DNA from: Avena insularis
Taxonomy: Eukaryota > Streptophyta > Magnoliopsida > Poales > Poaceae
Assembly: GCA_023614405.1 (NCBI GenBank)
Contig: CM042689.1
Location: 329,072,305-329,136,304, forward strand
Direction: 5' to 3'
DNA: 64,000 bases
Shown: one piece after another, positions 1-11,167 of the stretch
Numbering within the stretch: the first letter of the stretch is position 1
How the letters are laid out: every line of letters starts with the position of its first letter
Position numbers and translations under genes: made by a program
The notes under the pieces: generated by a model
Told to the model about the DNA's origin: nothing
The model's database searches: none
The model's input: only the letters and a program-made list of their open reading frames with translations

Positions 1-513
1 TTTGGGTTATGGTATCCCAAGGGTTCAAGTTTCTCTCTATGTGGTTACACTAATTCAGATTGGGCTGGTGACAAAGATGATAGAAAATCAACTTCTGGTG
101 CATGTCAATTCTTGGGCAGGTCTCTAGTGTGTTGGTCTTCAAAGAAACAGAATTGTATTTCACTCTCAACCGCTGAAGCTGAATATGTTGCTGATGCAAG
201 TGCATGTACACAGTTATTATGGATGAGGCAAACTTTAAAGGAATATGGTGTCAATTGTGACAAAGTGCCTCTATTATGTGACAATGAAAGTTCTATCAAA
301 ATTGCTTACAATCCCGTGCAGCATACAAGAACAAAACATATTGAGATTCGCAACCATTTCATTCGGGATCATGTTGCTCGTGGCGATATTGCCCTATCCT
401 TTGTGAGCACGAAGAACCAACTTGATGATATTTTCACGAAGCCCCTTGATGAAGCAAGATTTTGTTATTTGAGGAATGAGCTAAATATCATAGATTCAAG
501 GAGCTTGGCTTGA
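1..513 (+). CDS. Ty1/copia pol, C-terminal end (RNase H), partial
   Basis: This is the end of a copia polyprotein whose start lies left of the window. The reading frame is open from base 1 to the TGA at 511-513. It shows the RNase H signatures of copia pol: an SDWAGD motif near 58-75, LSTAEAEYVA near 163-192, a catalytic-Asp region CDNESS near 280-297 and the terminal HTRTKHIEIR block followed by DIFTKPL. RNase H removes the RNA strand during reverse transcription in the cytoplasmic particle. The env-like ORF, LTR type and polypurine tracts downstream suggest the Sirevirus (SIRE/Maximus) lineage. No stop or frameshift is visible in this fragment, so it is better preserved than the env-like ORF beyond it. 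Confidence 0.93.
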   Translation, partial: FGLWYPKGSSFSLCGYTNSDWAGDKDDRKSTSGACQFLGRSLVCWSSKKQNCISLSTAEAEYVADASACTQLLWMRQTLKEYGVNCDKVPLLCDNESSIKIAYNPVQHTRTKHIEIRNHFIRDHVARGDIALSFVSTKNQLDDIFTKPLDEARFCYLRNELNIIDSRSLA

Positions 514-1547
514 CTACCATTGCACACTCACTTGCTGTTATCCATGTATTTGGTTTAGATGCAGGAATAGACATAGGGGGAGTGTGGTCCTAATTGATTG
601 GGCTAACCCTCCCCCCCATAATGCCGAAAGCAAGAAAAATCATTTCCCTTAATATCATTTTGTGATATGTGGGTCATCGATGAGCATTGATTTTGAACTC
701 AAGATACATCTTCGCGGTGTCATGCCATGCGCTCCAACATGGTGGCTTCGGCCACCGCCCTCTTCCTTGAGAAGAGTTGGTTTCTAATGGCTCTCTTTGG
801 ATCTTCTTGCATATTTCTTGTTCTTATGGAAAACACACTCAACTTTGGTTTTTGTTTGATTTGGTTCTTGCAAATTTGGGTGTGTAGTACCATCTCAGTT
901 TGTTGCTCTAAACCCAAGCATTCTTTCCCTCCTTGAACCATCTATTCTTGCACACAAGTCCTCTATACACCAGCGAGGGGTTTTGCAAGGGTGCTCCGGC
1001 CTGAATCTGTTCTTAACATAAAATTCAGAGGGGGGGCGGACTATCCGCCCTAAGTGAGGGGTGGATTATCCGCCCCAGGCGAATTCTGCCTCTTAAGGGC
1101 TGGGTCGGGGAGGCCAGGCTCAAACAGAGCAACCAGCCCTTCCCCAACCCTAGCTCAGCCCCCATCCGCCGTCGGAGCCTCCGCCCCTCCCGGAGTCGAT
1201 TTGACCATTGGATTCTCCGGTCCCTCCCCGGATCCTCTTCACCTCGCCTCCGGGTATCTTCTCCTCCGCAATTTTCCTCCAATGAGTGAGGGTAACTCCC
1301 TCATCTCTCTCCTTTTGTATGGGATGCATTTTTTTGGTGGAAATCTCGTTGTAGAAGATCCTTGGTGTTTTCCTTGCTTGCTAGAATCAGTAGTATTGCA
1401 ACCCTAGTGCCTGATCTATTTTGCTATGGTAGCCGTTCCAGAAATTTTCTACAGGGGGCGGATTATCCGCCCCTGCCAGGGCCGGATAATCCGGCCTGGA
1501 GATTTACATTTGGTCTGGTTTGCTCCTGATTCCTGCAATGCAAATCT
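514..1547 (+). other. Spacer between pol and env-like ORF of the Sirevirus
   Basis: About 1 kb without a convincing gene. It holds a short purine stretch (tagggggagtg near 575-585), a T-rich coding-like but unrecognised segment around 727-936, and the first group of palindromic GGCGGATAATCCGCC-type motifs (1034-1497). In Sireviruses an internal region of this kind separates pol from the env-like gene. A splice acceptor-like tttcacag precedes position 1640, so the downstream ORF could be expressed from a spliced RNA; this is inference. Confidence 0.5.
1034..1497. repeat. Palindromic GGCGGATAATCCGCC motifs, internal group
   Basis: Four imperfect copies of a 15-18 bp palindrome centred on TWATCCGCC: about 1034-1051, 1059-1076, 1454-1473 and 1479-1497. 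The same motif forms a denser array in the 3' LTR (3829-4201). Its presence both in the LTR and in the region before the env-like ORF is unusual and argues that it belongs to the element rather than to flanking DNA. Confidence 0.8.
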
Positions 1548-3104
1548 TTGGCTTATGGATTGTTTTTCTACTATTTCTACCATTTCTCCTGGACATGTGT
1601 GTGTGCTTATCTCCATGCTATCCCTCTCATGCTTTTCACAGGTGGTTCCAAGCCTACCAAGACCTTCTCTCGTCGTCCCCGTGCCCGTTATCTCAAGCGC
1701 ACTGCAGAAGGGACGTTCATTGACGAAACCAAAGTTAGTAGAGCAGCAAGAGAGGCTGAACGGATGGCAGAGGCAGGAAAGAAAACAAAGAGGATTGCAT
1801 CTCGCAAGGGCAAACAGTCTCGGCCCAACTACAAGGCTATGGACAGCCTTCAGTATGCCTCCATTCTCTAGACTGATTACTATGATGAGGCTGACAGTGA
1901 TGGTCCCCCAGAGGACTCTATGTTTTGGAATGCCCACTTTTGGGCTATTCATGATTATGTGTATGCCACTCTCAAGCTTCGCCCCATGCACCCCATCAAT
2001 TTTACTAAGGCTCAATCCAAGGCAAGGCTCCTTGAGGCATTGGATGTGACCAACAAGATGGGGCTTCACCACCTTATGACTCTCCAATGCAACTATGATT
2101 CCTCCGTGGTGAGGCAGTTTTTATCGACACTTATGATTTGCGGTGATGAGCGCCGCACCATGAAGTGGATGACCGGGACAACAATGATTCAGTCGGACTT
2201 CCGCATTTTTGGGCAGGTTCTTGGGTATGCTTTCCATGGCCATGACACTCCTTCTGGCCATCGCATCATTTCCCCACTGAAGCCATCCAAGGACACAATG
2301 CTCGCTCCCTGCCTTTCTCCTGATGGTGTTGCTGGTACTTCCGCTAGTCTCTCTCCCTTGTATGCCTCCCTTGTTGGCATATTTAGGGACAGCATTTCTC
2401 TGAGTGGAGGCAACAATGACAAGATCCGTGGTCACCTGGTTCCTCTCCTTGCTTTTGCTCACGAGTGTGCCACCAATTCTGGTTCAGCTACATGTTACAA
2501 TCTGGATGTCATGGACTACATTTATCATGAGATGACGGATGCTATGATCAACAGGCTATCTATCCCATATGCTCCTTTCATTATGTTGCTCATCAAGCAT
2601 ATGTTGCCCCTTGAGGACTTTGGCACTGCTTTGGATGGGGTTCACAAGCCCAAGAAAATCTACAACAAGGCTCAGAAGACCCATCACCCTTCCACTGCCC
2701 CTGAGTCCTTCATGCGTGATGCACGGGCTAGTGGTCGTCGTTCCACGGTGTCCCTAATGGCACGCGAGGTTAAACAGCTTACTTGGTTCCAGCGGCACAT
2801 CCTTTGCATGGGCATTGACACTCACAAGGGCCAGTATGAGGCGTACCGGAGGGATCATGAGAGGGATCACACTCAGCAGCTTCTTCTTCACCATGTCTCT
2901 AGTGCCACTGGCCATCCACCTCCTCCCACTGCTCCGGAACCGTATGCTCAGTGGAACACTTCAGGTATCAACTATGGTGAGCTTGAGAGTTGCCTGTTTC
3001 CTCCACCTCCGAGGGCACCCACTCCTCCCGCTGATGACGATGATGATGAGTATGATAAAGAGGAAGGGGACGTGGATGACTACGATGAGGATGAGGAGGC
3101 GTGA
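1548..3104 (+). pseudogene. Sirevirus env-like ORF, broken by one stop
   Basis: A single frame runs from 1548 to the TGA at 3102-3104, interrupted only by TAG at 1869-1871. The start is uncertain: ATG 1548 would give a hydrophobic N-terminus (FFYYFYHF and following), but a splice acceptor near 1640 could place the true start elsewhere. The middle region (FWAIHDYVYATLKLRP onward, from about 1923) resembles the globular plant retrotransposon domain found in env-like ORFs of Sireviruses. The last 40 residues are a proline-rich segment followed by an Asp/Glu tail. The position after pol and before the polypurine tracts fits the known gag-pol-env order. No clear transmembrane anchor is present apart from the doubtful N-terminal stretch, so an envelope function is not shown. 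One nonsense codon suggests recent inactivation. Confidence 0.7.
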
Positions 3105-3707
3105 TCTTCAGGGATGTTAGCATCGCTCTTCTTCCTTTTTGGCGTTTCAATGCCAAAGGGGGGGAAGTAGTTCTATTAGGTCTCGTGGATTTGCAAGGGT
3201 CGGGCGCAAGCACTTGTATTTTAGTCGTTTTATTTGCTTGCTTGTGCCCTTTTTAGCGTGAACTTATTTGTTATTTGTGCTTGGTTATGTAAGACTATGT
3301 CATGCTTTACTCTGCTTGTTTGGTATTCTGGAATTCTGGATTTATATTGTGGATCTACTCTCATGGAATTCTGGATTTATCTATGGAGTCTGTTTGATGG
3401 CATATGGAATCATGGGATTATATAGTGTATGCATCAATATTGTGGGATGTTCTTGGAGTCTAACAATCTCATTATTTTCTTTGGATATAATCACATCCCG
3501 GTGGTATGACCTTGTTTCCCAACCCACCTTGTTTTAATTATCTTTGCTATGAAAGCTATGTTCTCTCTAGTGTGTGTATTTGTATTCAAATGCAAATTGT
3601 AAATATGCACACATCTAGGGGGAGCCTCTTTCATTTTTTTTAAGGTGGCGTTAGCCGGTTTCATTGCAAATCCTAGTATTGTCATCTAACACCAAAAAGG
3701 GGGAGAT
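3105..3707 (+). other. 3' untranslated region with polypurine tracts
   Basis: Non-coding T-rich segment between the env-like ORF and the LTR. It contains several purine tracts: aaagggggggaagtag at about 3155-3170, tagggggagcc near 3617-3627, and aaaaagggggagat at 3694-3707 directly abutting the LTR. The last is the functional-looking polypurine tract that primes plus-strand synthesis. Multiple tracts upstream of the 3' LTR are a known trait of Sireviruses. Confidence 0.75.
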
Positions 3708-4696
3708 TGAAAGAACATTTCATAATCCCTAGTGTTTTGTGTGTTAGATAACAATATCAAGTACTATTTAATGTGTGTTGAAGTGTTGTAGCTCTCTCTA
3801 AGGATAAAAGGAAAAGGAATCTGCCTTTGGGGGCAGATAATCCGCCCCACTCTTTTCCCAAATAGGCGCAAGCCCCAGAAGGGGGGCGGAGTTTCGGCTA
3901 GATTTTCCGGCCCCGCCGGATAATCCGCCCCTCGGGGGGGCGGATATTCCGCCCTCATGTTCACTGCCAAGGCGCAAGCCCTAGAGAGGGGGCGGAGTTT
4001 TGGCCGGACTTTCCGGCCACGCCGGATAATCCGCCCCTGGAGGGGGCCGGATAATCCGCCCCTCCCAAAGTCTTCATCAAGTTCTGCAGGCCCCAGCCCC
4101 AGAGAGGGGGCGGATTTTCTCCCCGGAATATCCGCCCTAGGGACGGAGTTTTCCCAGGGGGCGGATAGTCCGACCCTAGTGGGGGGCGGATAATCCGCCC
4201 CCAAACTTGTTCAACGGCCAGATCTATGCAGGGGATATTTAAGCCAGCCTTCCCCCTCCTGCCAGACCTCTTGGTTCATTCAAAAAAGTCAAGATCTGAT
4301 CTGCAACCTTCATCCAAGAGAGCTCCACCTAGATCCACCCAAAGGCCCCGTCCCTTGGGGGAATCGAAGGAGGAGAACTCGATCTTCATCATCAGCAATC
4401 AAGCGCTTCATCTCCTCTCCATTCATTTGGAGAATCACCGATCTAGTATTTCTTGCGAATACCTAGATCCTTGTTTTGTTTATATTGATAAACCTTGTTC
4501 TTGTGACAACTTGTTGTCATCTCGGGAGCCCCCAATTCAGTTGTGGGTGTGTGTGCCCCGGTAGCGTTGTAAAAGGCACCGGTTCCCACCTCGAAGGGTA
4601 CCAATAGTGGAGAAGGTGGATCAGGCCTCTCGTGGCGAGATCCATCGGAGAATAGGGTGAGGCCTTTTGTGGCATGGTGGTCTTAGAACTTCCCAC
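3708..4696 (+). mobile_element. Sirevirus 3' LTR, left part
   Basis: The LTR starts with TGAAAGAAC immediately after the polypurine tract. It carries the palindrome array and a likely promoter/leader region (4240-4500). It is cut at 4696 by the CACTA element and continues at 16767 after the duplicated cac. Total LTR length without the insertion is about 1.24 kb. The 5' LTR and the element's own target duplication are outside the window, so age cannot be estimated here. Confidence 0.85.
3829..4201. repeat. Palindromic GGCGGATAATCCGCC array in the LTR
   Basis: At least seven copies of the palindrome or its half-sites: about 3829-3847, 3915-3931, 3936-3957, 4022-4037, 4047-4063, 4158-4176 and 4184-4201, with related half-sites near 4117-4138. 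They are embedded in GC-rich repeats of the form gcgcaagccc...gagggggcggagtttt (3865-3890, 3970-4000, 4093-4110). Sirevirus LTRs are known to carry clusters of short palindromes; this is a sequence variant of that architecture, possibly a binding array in the U3 region. Confidence 0.85.
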
Positions 4697-5095
4697 CACT
4701 ACTAGGAAAACAGCTATAGGTAATCAGCACATCCGTGGCTCACATGGCTGGAGTGCCCCACGGCTAAAACAGGCGTGGCACACCTATGGGCAGTGTCCTA
4801 CTAGTAACTAGAACAACCATGGCGCACATGACCATAGTGCGCCACAGATATGTGTGGGCCAGGGCCCTGTTGGCTGCATGCCGCATACCCGTAGCGCACA
4901 TAGGGGTGGTGCGCTACGGTTGTTGGGGATAGCCGTAGCGCACATGTGGCAAGTGCGCTACGCCTACGCCCAGCCCCCTCTGCTCCTTAAACGGGCATAA
5001 ACATCCGTGGCGCACTCTGGCATATGCGCCACGGATGTGCTTTTTCCCTGTGGCGCACTGGGGCCATGTGCGCCATGGATGTGTCGACCTGCACA
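4697..5095. repeat. CACTA left terminus and subterminal repeats
   Basis: After the TIR come about a dozen 10-bp motifs related to CGTGGCGCAC, arranged as divergent pairs (for example 4818-4854, 4891-4919, 4932-4961, 5010-5036 and 5048-5078). In En/Spm such motifs bind the TNPA-like protein that brings the ends together; that function is inferred here from family knowledge. Confidence 0.85.
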
Positions 5096-5750
5096 AACAT
5101 ATGTGGTCATGTGATCATCTCCACCACCCCACACTTCACTTTCCCCTTCTTCTTCCTCCTTAGATCTAGTCGGGATCCTTCTCCTTCCCACCTCAATTTC
5201 TCCACCCATTCACCATTTTTATCATGTAGAACTTTCCTTGGATGTTACATAAGTAATAGAGGAAGCTCTCCTCTCTCATCTCCTTCTCCGGTCTCGCGCG
5301 CACCTCTCCTTTCCATCTTCTCGCGATTGGTCTCTCATCTCGGTAAGTTGTCCATGTAAGGATGTGTTCATGTGTATATGGATGATATGGTCATATGTAT
5401 GTAGATGATTGATGCTCATGATGTGTGTATGGAGAGGATCGATATGGTCATATGTGTGTATATATGGAGAGTATCGATGATGCTCATGCATGTGTGTATG
5501 GAGAGGATAATGATATGTTCATGTGTGTATGGATCTCGGTCTCTCTCTCTTGTGTTTGTATGTGAACAAGTTGCCATTTGTTTTGCCAAAATGTTGATTC
5601 ATTTCCATTTTGGCAAGACTTTGGCATTTCGCAAAGGTCCTAATTTTAGGATAGGTCATGCCGAAATTTTCTATCGACCATTGCATGCATGCATTCATTA
5701 TGTGGTTCTAATAGACTTCTAATTGTACCGTGTACACCGTGCAGGCAAAA
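5096..5750 (+). other. CACTA promoter/leader with 5' intron
   Basis: No coding sequence. A CT-rich leader (5110-5342) is followed by a likely 402-bp intron: donor GTAAGT at 5343-5348 and acceptor GTGCAG ending at 5744, six bases before the proposed ATG. Within the intron, 5390-5535 consists of degenerate repeats of ATGTGTGTATGGAGAGGAT. A 5' intron just ahead of the start codon fits transposase transcript structure in this superfamily. Confidence 0.6.
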
Positions 5751-8700
5751 ATGGTCCGCATAATGAGCGAAGGCATTGTCGCTAGATTTTTGAAATATGC
5801 GACGGCCGACATGATACGAAATAACAAGACGGATATAAGATGTCCGTGCAGAAGATGCAAACTCAACTGGGTGATCGACCCAGATTCCGGGAATCTGCAG
5901 GCGCACCTGCTCCGCCATGGTTTCATGGATGGATACACTCGTTGGATAAGCGATGACGAAGACGATGGAGACGGTGAAGGTGGCCAACATGATGATGATC
6001 ATCATCACGGCGAGAACGAGCGAGATGATGAAGAGTCTCCTGGAGATGGTGAAGGTGCGGAAGCAGACCGGGATGATGATGATCTAGATGCCGAAGGAGC
6101 AGACGACGATGGAACAACGTCAGGCTGGGTGCAGGACCTTTATGTGCAAGAGCTGCTTCTCAAGCAGACGAGTAACGCCAGGGCTGCCGCTAGAGAGAAA
6201 GTCAAGCTTGCACAACTTGAGAAAGACGCGGTTACTCCATTGTATGAAGGATACAGGCCCGATGATACCCGGTTGAATGTAACACTCAAGGCTATGGAGA
6301 TGAAGGCAAAACACAAATTGAGCGACGCAAGATTCGACGATATGATGGCATTCTGGCACGATCGTCTCCCGGAGGGGAACACATGTCCAACTAGTATCGA
6401 GGACGCCAAGAAAATCGTCTGTCCTCTCGATCTACCGCACGTTATATATCACGTATGCATCAACGATTGGATCATTTATCGGGGCGAGGACGCGAAGAAA
6501 ACCACATGTCCGGTGTGCGGCGTGAGTCGATACAAGAAAGGGAAGAAAGCACCTCGAAAAGTGGTATGGTACTTTCCTATCACTCCTCGTCTGCAGCGCT
6601 ATTTCGTGGACCCTAAGGAAGCGAAGCTCATGCGATGGCATGCGGAAAGGAAGAAGCCAGGAGATGATGATGATGACCCCAAAAAGGATGAGCTGCTGAC
6701 GCACCCTTCAGATGCTAGCTAGTGGAAAGCATTGGACCACGAATTCCCAGAATTCGGTGGAGATTCGAGGAACATCAGGCTTGGTGCAAGCACCGATGGA
6801 CTCAATCCGTTCGGTAGCCAGAGCAGCACGCACAACACTTGGCCCGTGTTTGTATGGATGTACAACCTCCCTCCATGGTTGTGCATGAAGAAGAAGTACA
6901 TACAAATGAGTATGATAATTCAAGGGCCGAAACAACCTGGTACCGACATCAATCTGTATCTCGGGCTATTGAAAGAGGAGCTAGCCACGTTATGGGAATC
7001 TGGAGCCAATACTTACGACGCCGTCGCACAAGATTATTTCACTATGAGAGCCGCGTTGGTCACTACGGTGCAAGACTATCCAGGTTGCGGGTATATCTCG
7101 GGGCAGGTTATCCAAGGATTCTGCGCATGCGTTAGGTGTATGGATAACACAAGCTATCTCCAACTAGAGAAAGATCCAGGGTCATCGAAAACCGTGTTCA
7201 TGGTGCACCGGAGGTGGCTCGGCAAGAATGATCCATGGAGAAAACGTGGAGACCTATTCGATGGCAAATCCAAGACCCAAGGAATCCCAGAGCGTAGGAG
7301 CAGCGAAGAAGTGGAAGAGTTGCTGAAAAACTAGAAAGATTGTACTAAGCCTGGAAAGAAGCAAAAGAGGCAGCAACAAGATAAGCCGCTGATGAAGGTA
7401 TGGAAAACAAGGTCTGCTTTTACGAGTTGCCATATCGAAGTTTCTCCGACGCCTCATAGCCTCGACATCATGCATATCACGAAAAACGTAGCGAGAGTCC
7501 GTCGCCACCATAATCAACATGCCGATAGGGCGAAATATGGTCCAAAGCAAGGCATGACCTGATATGCTTGGGTATCCCAAGGAGCTTCATGGAGGACGCC
7601 TTTTCTCGATGATCGTGAAGATGACGATGATCATGAGTCGGAGACGACACAAGGTCGTCGGAAGGGTAAAAAGTTCAAGAAGAACGAATATTACTGCCCT
7701 CCTTCTTGCTTCACTCTAAGCCAGGATGAGATCAAACAGTTTTTCAAGTGCCTTCTAGGAGTCAAATTTCCTTACGGCTACGCGGGCAAGATAAGCAGAT
7801 ACCTAGACGAGGCAAGGTAGAGGTTCAGTGGCATGAAGTCTCACGACTGTGCCATGCTAATGATGCAGGTACTTCCGGTCGCACTAAGAGGGATAATGGA
7901 CGAGCACGTCCGTGAAACGTTATTTGGCCTCTGCAAGTTTTTTGACGTCATCTCTAGGAAGTCGATTGGCGTGAATCAGCTCGGGAGGCTACAGGAGGAG
8001 ATCGTGGTGATACTATGCGAGCTTGAGGTCTACTTACCACCCGCATTCTTCGACATTATGGTGCATCTGTTGGTCCATGTCGTGGAGGACATCGTACAAC
8101 TCGGGCCGATGTTCTTCAGCAGCATGATGGTGTTCGAAAGGATGAACGGACACATCAAAGGATACGTTCGCAACAGGTCCCGTCCAGATGGAAGCATAGC
8201 CAAGGGCTTTCTGGCCGAAGAGTGCATCTCTTTCTGCACGAATTATCTAGACATCGAGAACCCTGTCGGTCTACCCGTCAACAGGCACCTTGGCAAGCTC
8301 GACGGATCTGGTCACCGAGAGGGTCGTCGCATACTACATGCAGACTTCGATTTTCAACGCGCAGAATTTGATCGAGCAAACTCGTCGCGCTACAGCATTT
8401 AGAACTGGTCGGTCCTTGGGTAGAGAAGCACAAAAGGTTAATCGAGAAGAAGTACAGTGACCGGAGGACGCAGGGAGAAATAATCAAAGAGCACAACTCA
8501 GATTTTACGCGTTGGTTTAGGCAGACGCTCCTTGATAATCCCCCGCGATCGCATTCTTCTGACACGGAAAAGATCATATTCACCTTGTCGCAGGGACCGA
8601 TGCAAAACCTGGTGACCTATCAGGCGTATGATATCAACGGCTACACATTCTACACGGAGGAAAAGGACAACAAGTGTGATTATCAGAACTCAGGCGTAAC

Positions 8701-9229
8701 GTCGGAATTCTACACCGATGACAACATGAAGGAAAGATTCTACGGAAGAATCGAGGAGATCTAGGAGCTCGACTACTGTGGAGAAAAGGTGCCGATGTTC
8801 CGTGTCAGATGGGCAAAGAGCGTCGAAAGAGAAGACCGGTATTTCACAACCATGGTTATACCTGAAGCAGCCAAATCCAAGGCCGCCGGTGCGAACGTGG
8901 CCGCGGAAAATGAACCGTGGGTATTGGCTACCAAAGTGGACCAGTGTTTTTTCATTACCGACCCGACAAAGCCTAGCCGTGTTGTCGTGAGGAGAGGAAA
9001 AAGAAACATCATCGGAATGGATGGAGTCGCCAACGAGCAAGACTTTGACCAGTACGGCGATCCAAAGATTGAAGATGACGACGACTACGATGCAGCAACA
9101 TACATCACAAGAAGAAAAAGGACAACCCTACCCAAAAAAGGTAGCTCATTCGAAAGAAGAAACAATAAAGTGCCGGGGCTAAATTATTCAACCACGACAA
9201 CGAAGGGAAAAAAGATTGTAAAACGCTAG
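5751..9229 (+). pseudogene. TNP2-type CACTA transposase, decayed
   Basis: The protein should carry out excision and strand transfer of the element in the nucleus. The start ATG at 5751 follows the leader intron acceptor. Domains in order: N-terminal transposase-associated zinc domain with CPCRRCK near 5840-5862, then a long Asp/Glu-rich linker; the TNP2 transposase region from about 6420 to 7580, with a CPVCG zinc pair near 6508-6524 and TPHSLDIMHITKNV near 7450-7491; a DUF4218-like segment at 7830-8300 with LPPAFFDIMVHL; and a DUF4216-like C-terminal domain at 8789-9050. The frame is broken by TAG at 6720, 7332, 7818 and 8762, a TGA near 7560, and a frameshift close to 8390. A lysine-rich tail ends it. 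It has no intact reading frame but nearly full family content. Confidence 0.9.
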
Positions 9230-9375
9230 CTCAAAAAATATTGTAAAACGCGTGGTCGAAAAAGATTGTAAAGTGCTGTGGTGGTTTAGGGTAGTGCCCA
9301 ATTCATATTATTATGGACAAATTATTATGAAATTTAGTTATACTTTGAATCATATTATTTGTACCACTTTTATGA

Positions 9376-9512
9376 CATATATTATCACTTTTGGGCATTT
9401 TTGGAACATTTAAAAGTATTTATAAAATAAAAACAAAACAAATATGGCATATAATACCACTTTTGGGCATTTTTGGAACATTTAAAAGTATTTTTAAAAT
9501 AAAAATAAAAAA
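9376..9512. repeat. 72-bp tandem duplication, AT-rich
   Basis: Two copies, 72 bp apart, of a segment containing cacttttgggcatttttgg (9386 and 9458), each followed by an A-rich tail. It lies in the AT-rich interval downstream of the transposase pseudogene. No coding potential; it may be part of the 3' UTR or terminator. Confidence 0.75.
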
Positions 9513-9516
9513 AGGG

Positions 9517-9600
9517 GGCACCAGGATTCGAACCTAGGTGCTCAGAAGTTTAGAATAGAGCAATGGGCAGAACCAGTGGGATAGGGTAGTGAATCTGTTA
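9517..9600 (-). pseudogene. tRNA-like relic
   Basis: On the minus strand the sequence ends in a five-pair T-stem with loop ttcgaat (B-box ggttcgaatcc, plus-strand 9528-9538), followed by tgccccc and then a T-run resembling a Pol III terminator. About 40 nt upstream on the same strand, tatcccactgg matches an A-box at 9 of 11 positions. The 5' acceptor strand does not pair with the 3' strand, so this is not a functional tRNA. It may be a captured tRNA/SINE remnant or chance; confidence is limited. Confidence 0.35.
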
Positions 9601-9636
9601 GATAGTGGGACGGCTTTTGTCTTATACAGTTGCTAG

Positions 9637-9726
9637 AGGCAAAGATAGGTGTAGCGCACTCTGGCATAGTGCGCTACGAATATCTGTAGCGCACTATGCC
9701 AGAGTGCGCTACGCCTATCTTTGCCT
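9637..9726. repeat. 90-bp near-perfect palindrome of subterminal motifs
   Basis: Two 45-bp arms meet near 9681 and differ at only a few positions. Each arm contains two copies of the CGTAGCGCAC subterminal motif in opposite orientations, the same units seen at both ends of the element. It sits between the transposase pseudogene and the second gene. It could be an internal binding site for the element's end-binding protein or a scar of a rearranged terminus. Confidence 0.85.
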
Positions 9727-11167
9727 TATCCACACGTGCACGCACAGGCACGTCCCTCATCCCCGTAGACGCGCCCACCCATCTCGCTCGAGCCCCTGCC
9801 TCCGCTGTCGATCCGCCGCCTCGCCAGCCCTGCCAGCCGCCGCCACTCGAGGAGGAGACCGTGGAGGAAGAGGCCCGCGCCTCTGCCAATCCGTGGAGGA
9901 GGTCGACGTCGCTGCCGAGGAGGAGGAGGCCACCGCCGCTCGAGGAGGAGGAGGCCACCGCCGCTCGAGGCTGAGGAGGAGGAGGTCGCCGCCTCGCCCG
10001 CGCGCTCGTCGTCGTCCTCGTCTCAGAGGTGAGCCTTCTCCCCTCTCTCCCTCTATCCCCTCTCCACTTCAGGGTTGATTTAGGTTTAGGCTTAGGCTTA
10101 GGCTTGATTCATTGTAGGTTAGAAACAGAGAGCAAACAGAGAGCTTGTAGGTTTAGGTTTGATTTTTAGCTTGTAGTTCTTGTAGGTTTAGGCTTGTAGT
10201 TCTTGATTTTTAGCAAACAAAGAGCTTGAAGATGTTCTGGCCATGACTCAATCTGCCTGTAGCTTGTAGTTCTTCTAGATTTTTAGCCAAAGATAGTGCA
10301 AGCAAGAAATCAAGGGCCAGGAAAAGGGCATGAGTTATTGATTCTAACCAGCCTCATAGCCCAGTTTTTATTTCTGTTCATCTGCACATGATGATGTGAC
10401 ACTATTGCTTTGTTGATCTACGGAATCATTATACACTGTGATATATGAGAGCACGAGGGGGCATCACTATGGAGAATAGAATTTAGGCAGAGAGCTAAGT
10501 AGCGCAGATTTAACAACTGATTATATTAAATGCTGTTGAAATTTGGTACTTACTCAGATTAGCAGTTTCAGTGTTAGTGTTTACTCTAGTAACTCTACTG
10601 TTTTATGATTTTAGAAAATCCTGCCAGTTAATCTGGCTGATTGGTATCTGCTTAAACATTTTTTGCTTAACTCCTGACTGTTGCTAGATCAGTTGGACCT
10701 TAGGGATATATGTAATGTTCCCCAGGCTGGTCATGTGTCTGGCGATAAAAACAACAGAAAATTAGTCCCAAGATTTCATGTGTATGGTTGATCAGTTATC
10801 TCGTAATCTTGGCTGGAGAGTTTGGAGAAGGCAACCATATGGTTACCGTGGGTTACACTTGATCATTTGGAGTTAATATGTCACTCTGCCTGCATGGTTA
10901 CTTCTCAACAAGTTTGAGAATGTTACAAGTACACCTGTTATGCCAAGTTTAATAGTTCTTAGACTTTCCTGTTTTGGTATTTCGTGGATTAGAATTAGAA
11001 TTCATTGTCTGACAACTTTTATAAATTTGGAGGAAGATCTGATAGGCCCACAGGTAGACCCCCTGTCTTGGGTCAGGTCGAATGTGCCCAAAGAAGCTTT
11101 TCTGGGTGGTACTATCAGAACTTATACTGAAATTGCATACATGTTGGTTTCTGTACTTTACGGCTGA
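9727..11167 (+). other. Leader region of the second CACTA gene
   Basis: The first 300 bp are very GC-rich with GAGGAGGAG repeats (9850-9995), then the sequence becomes T-rich with short repeats of gtaggtttaggctt (10080-10200), like a 5' UTR followed by a long leader intron. I see no reliable protein. A possible donor is at 10028-10031 (gaggtgag); no single acceptor before 11168 stands out. Confidence 0.4.

Noticed and set aside
1449..2087. Long minus-strand frame over the env-like ORF
   Set aside because: Antisense to the recognisable env-like frame and includes palindrome repeats translated as RIIRP; no independent support.
3829..4201. CpG island/host promoter
   Set aside because: GC richness comes from the Sirevirus palindrome array inside an LTR.
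9605..10078. GC-rich frame after the CACTA palindrome
   Set aside because: Arg/Pro/Ser-rich translation of a GAGGAGGAG-type leader; looks like 5' UTR rather than a gene.
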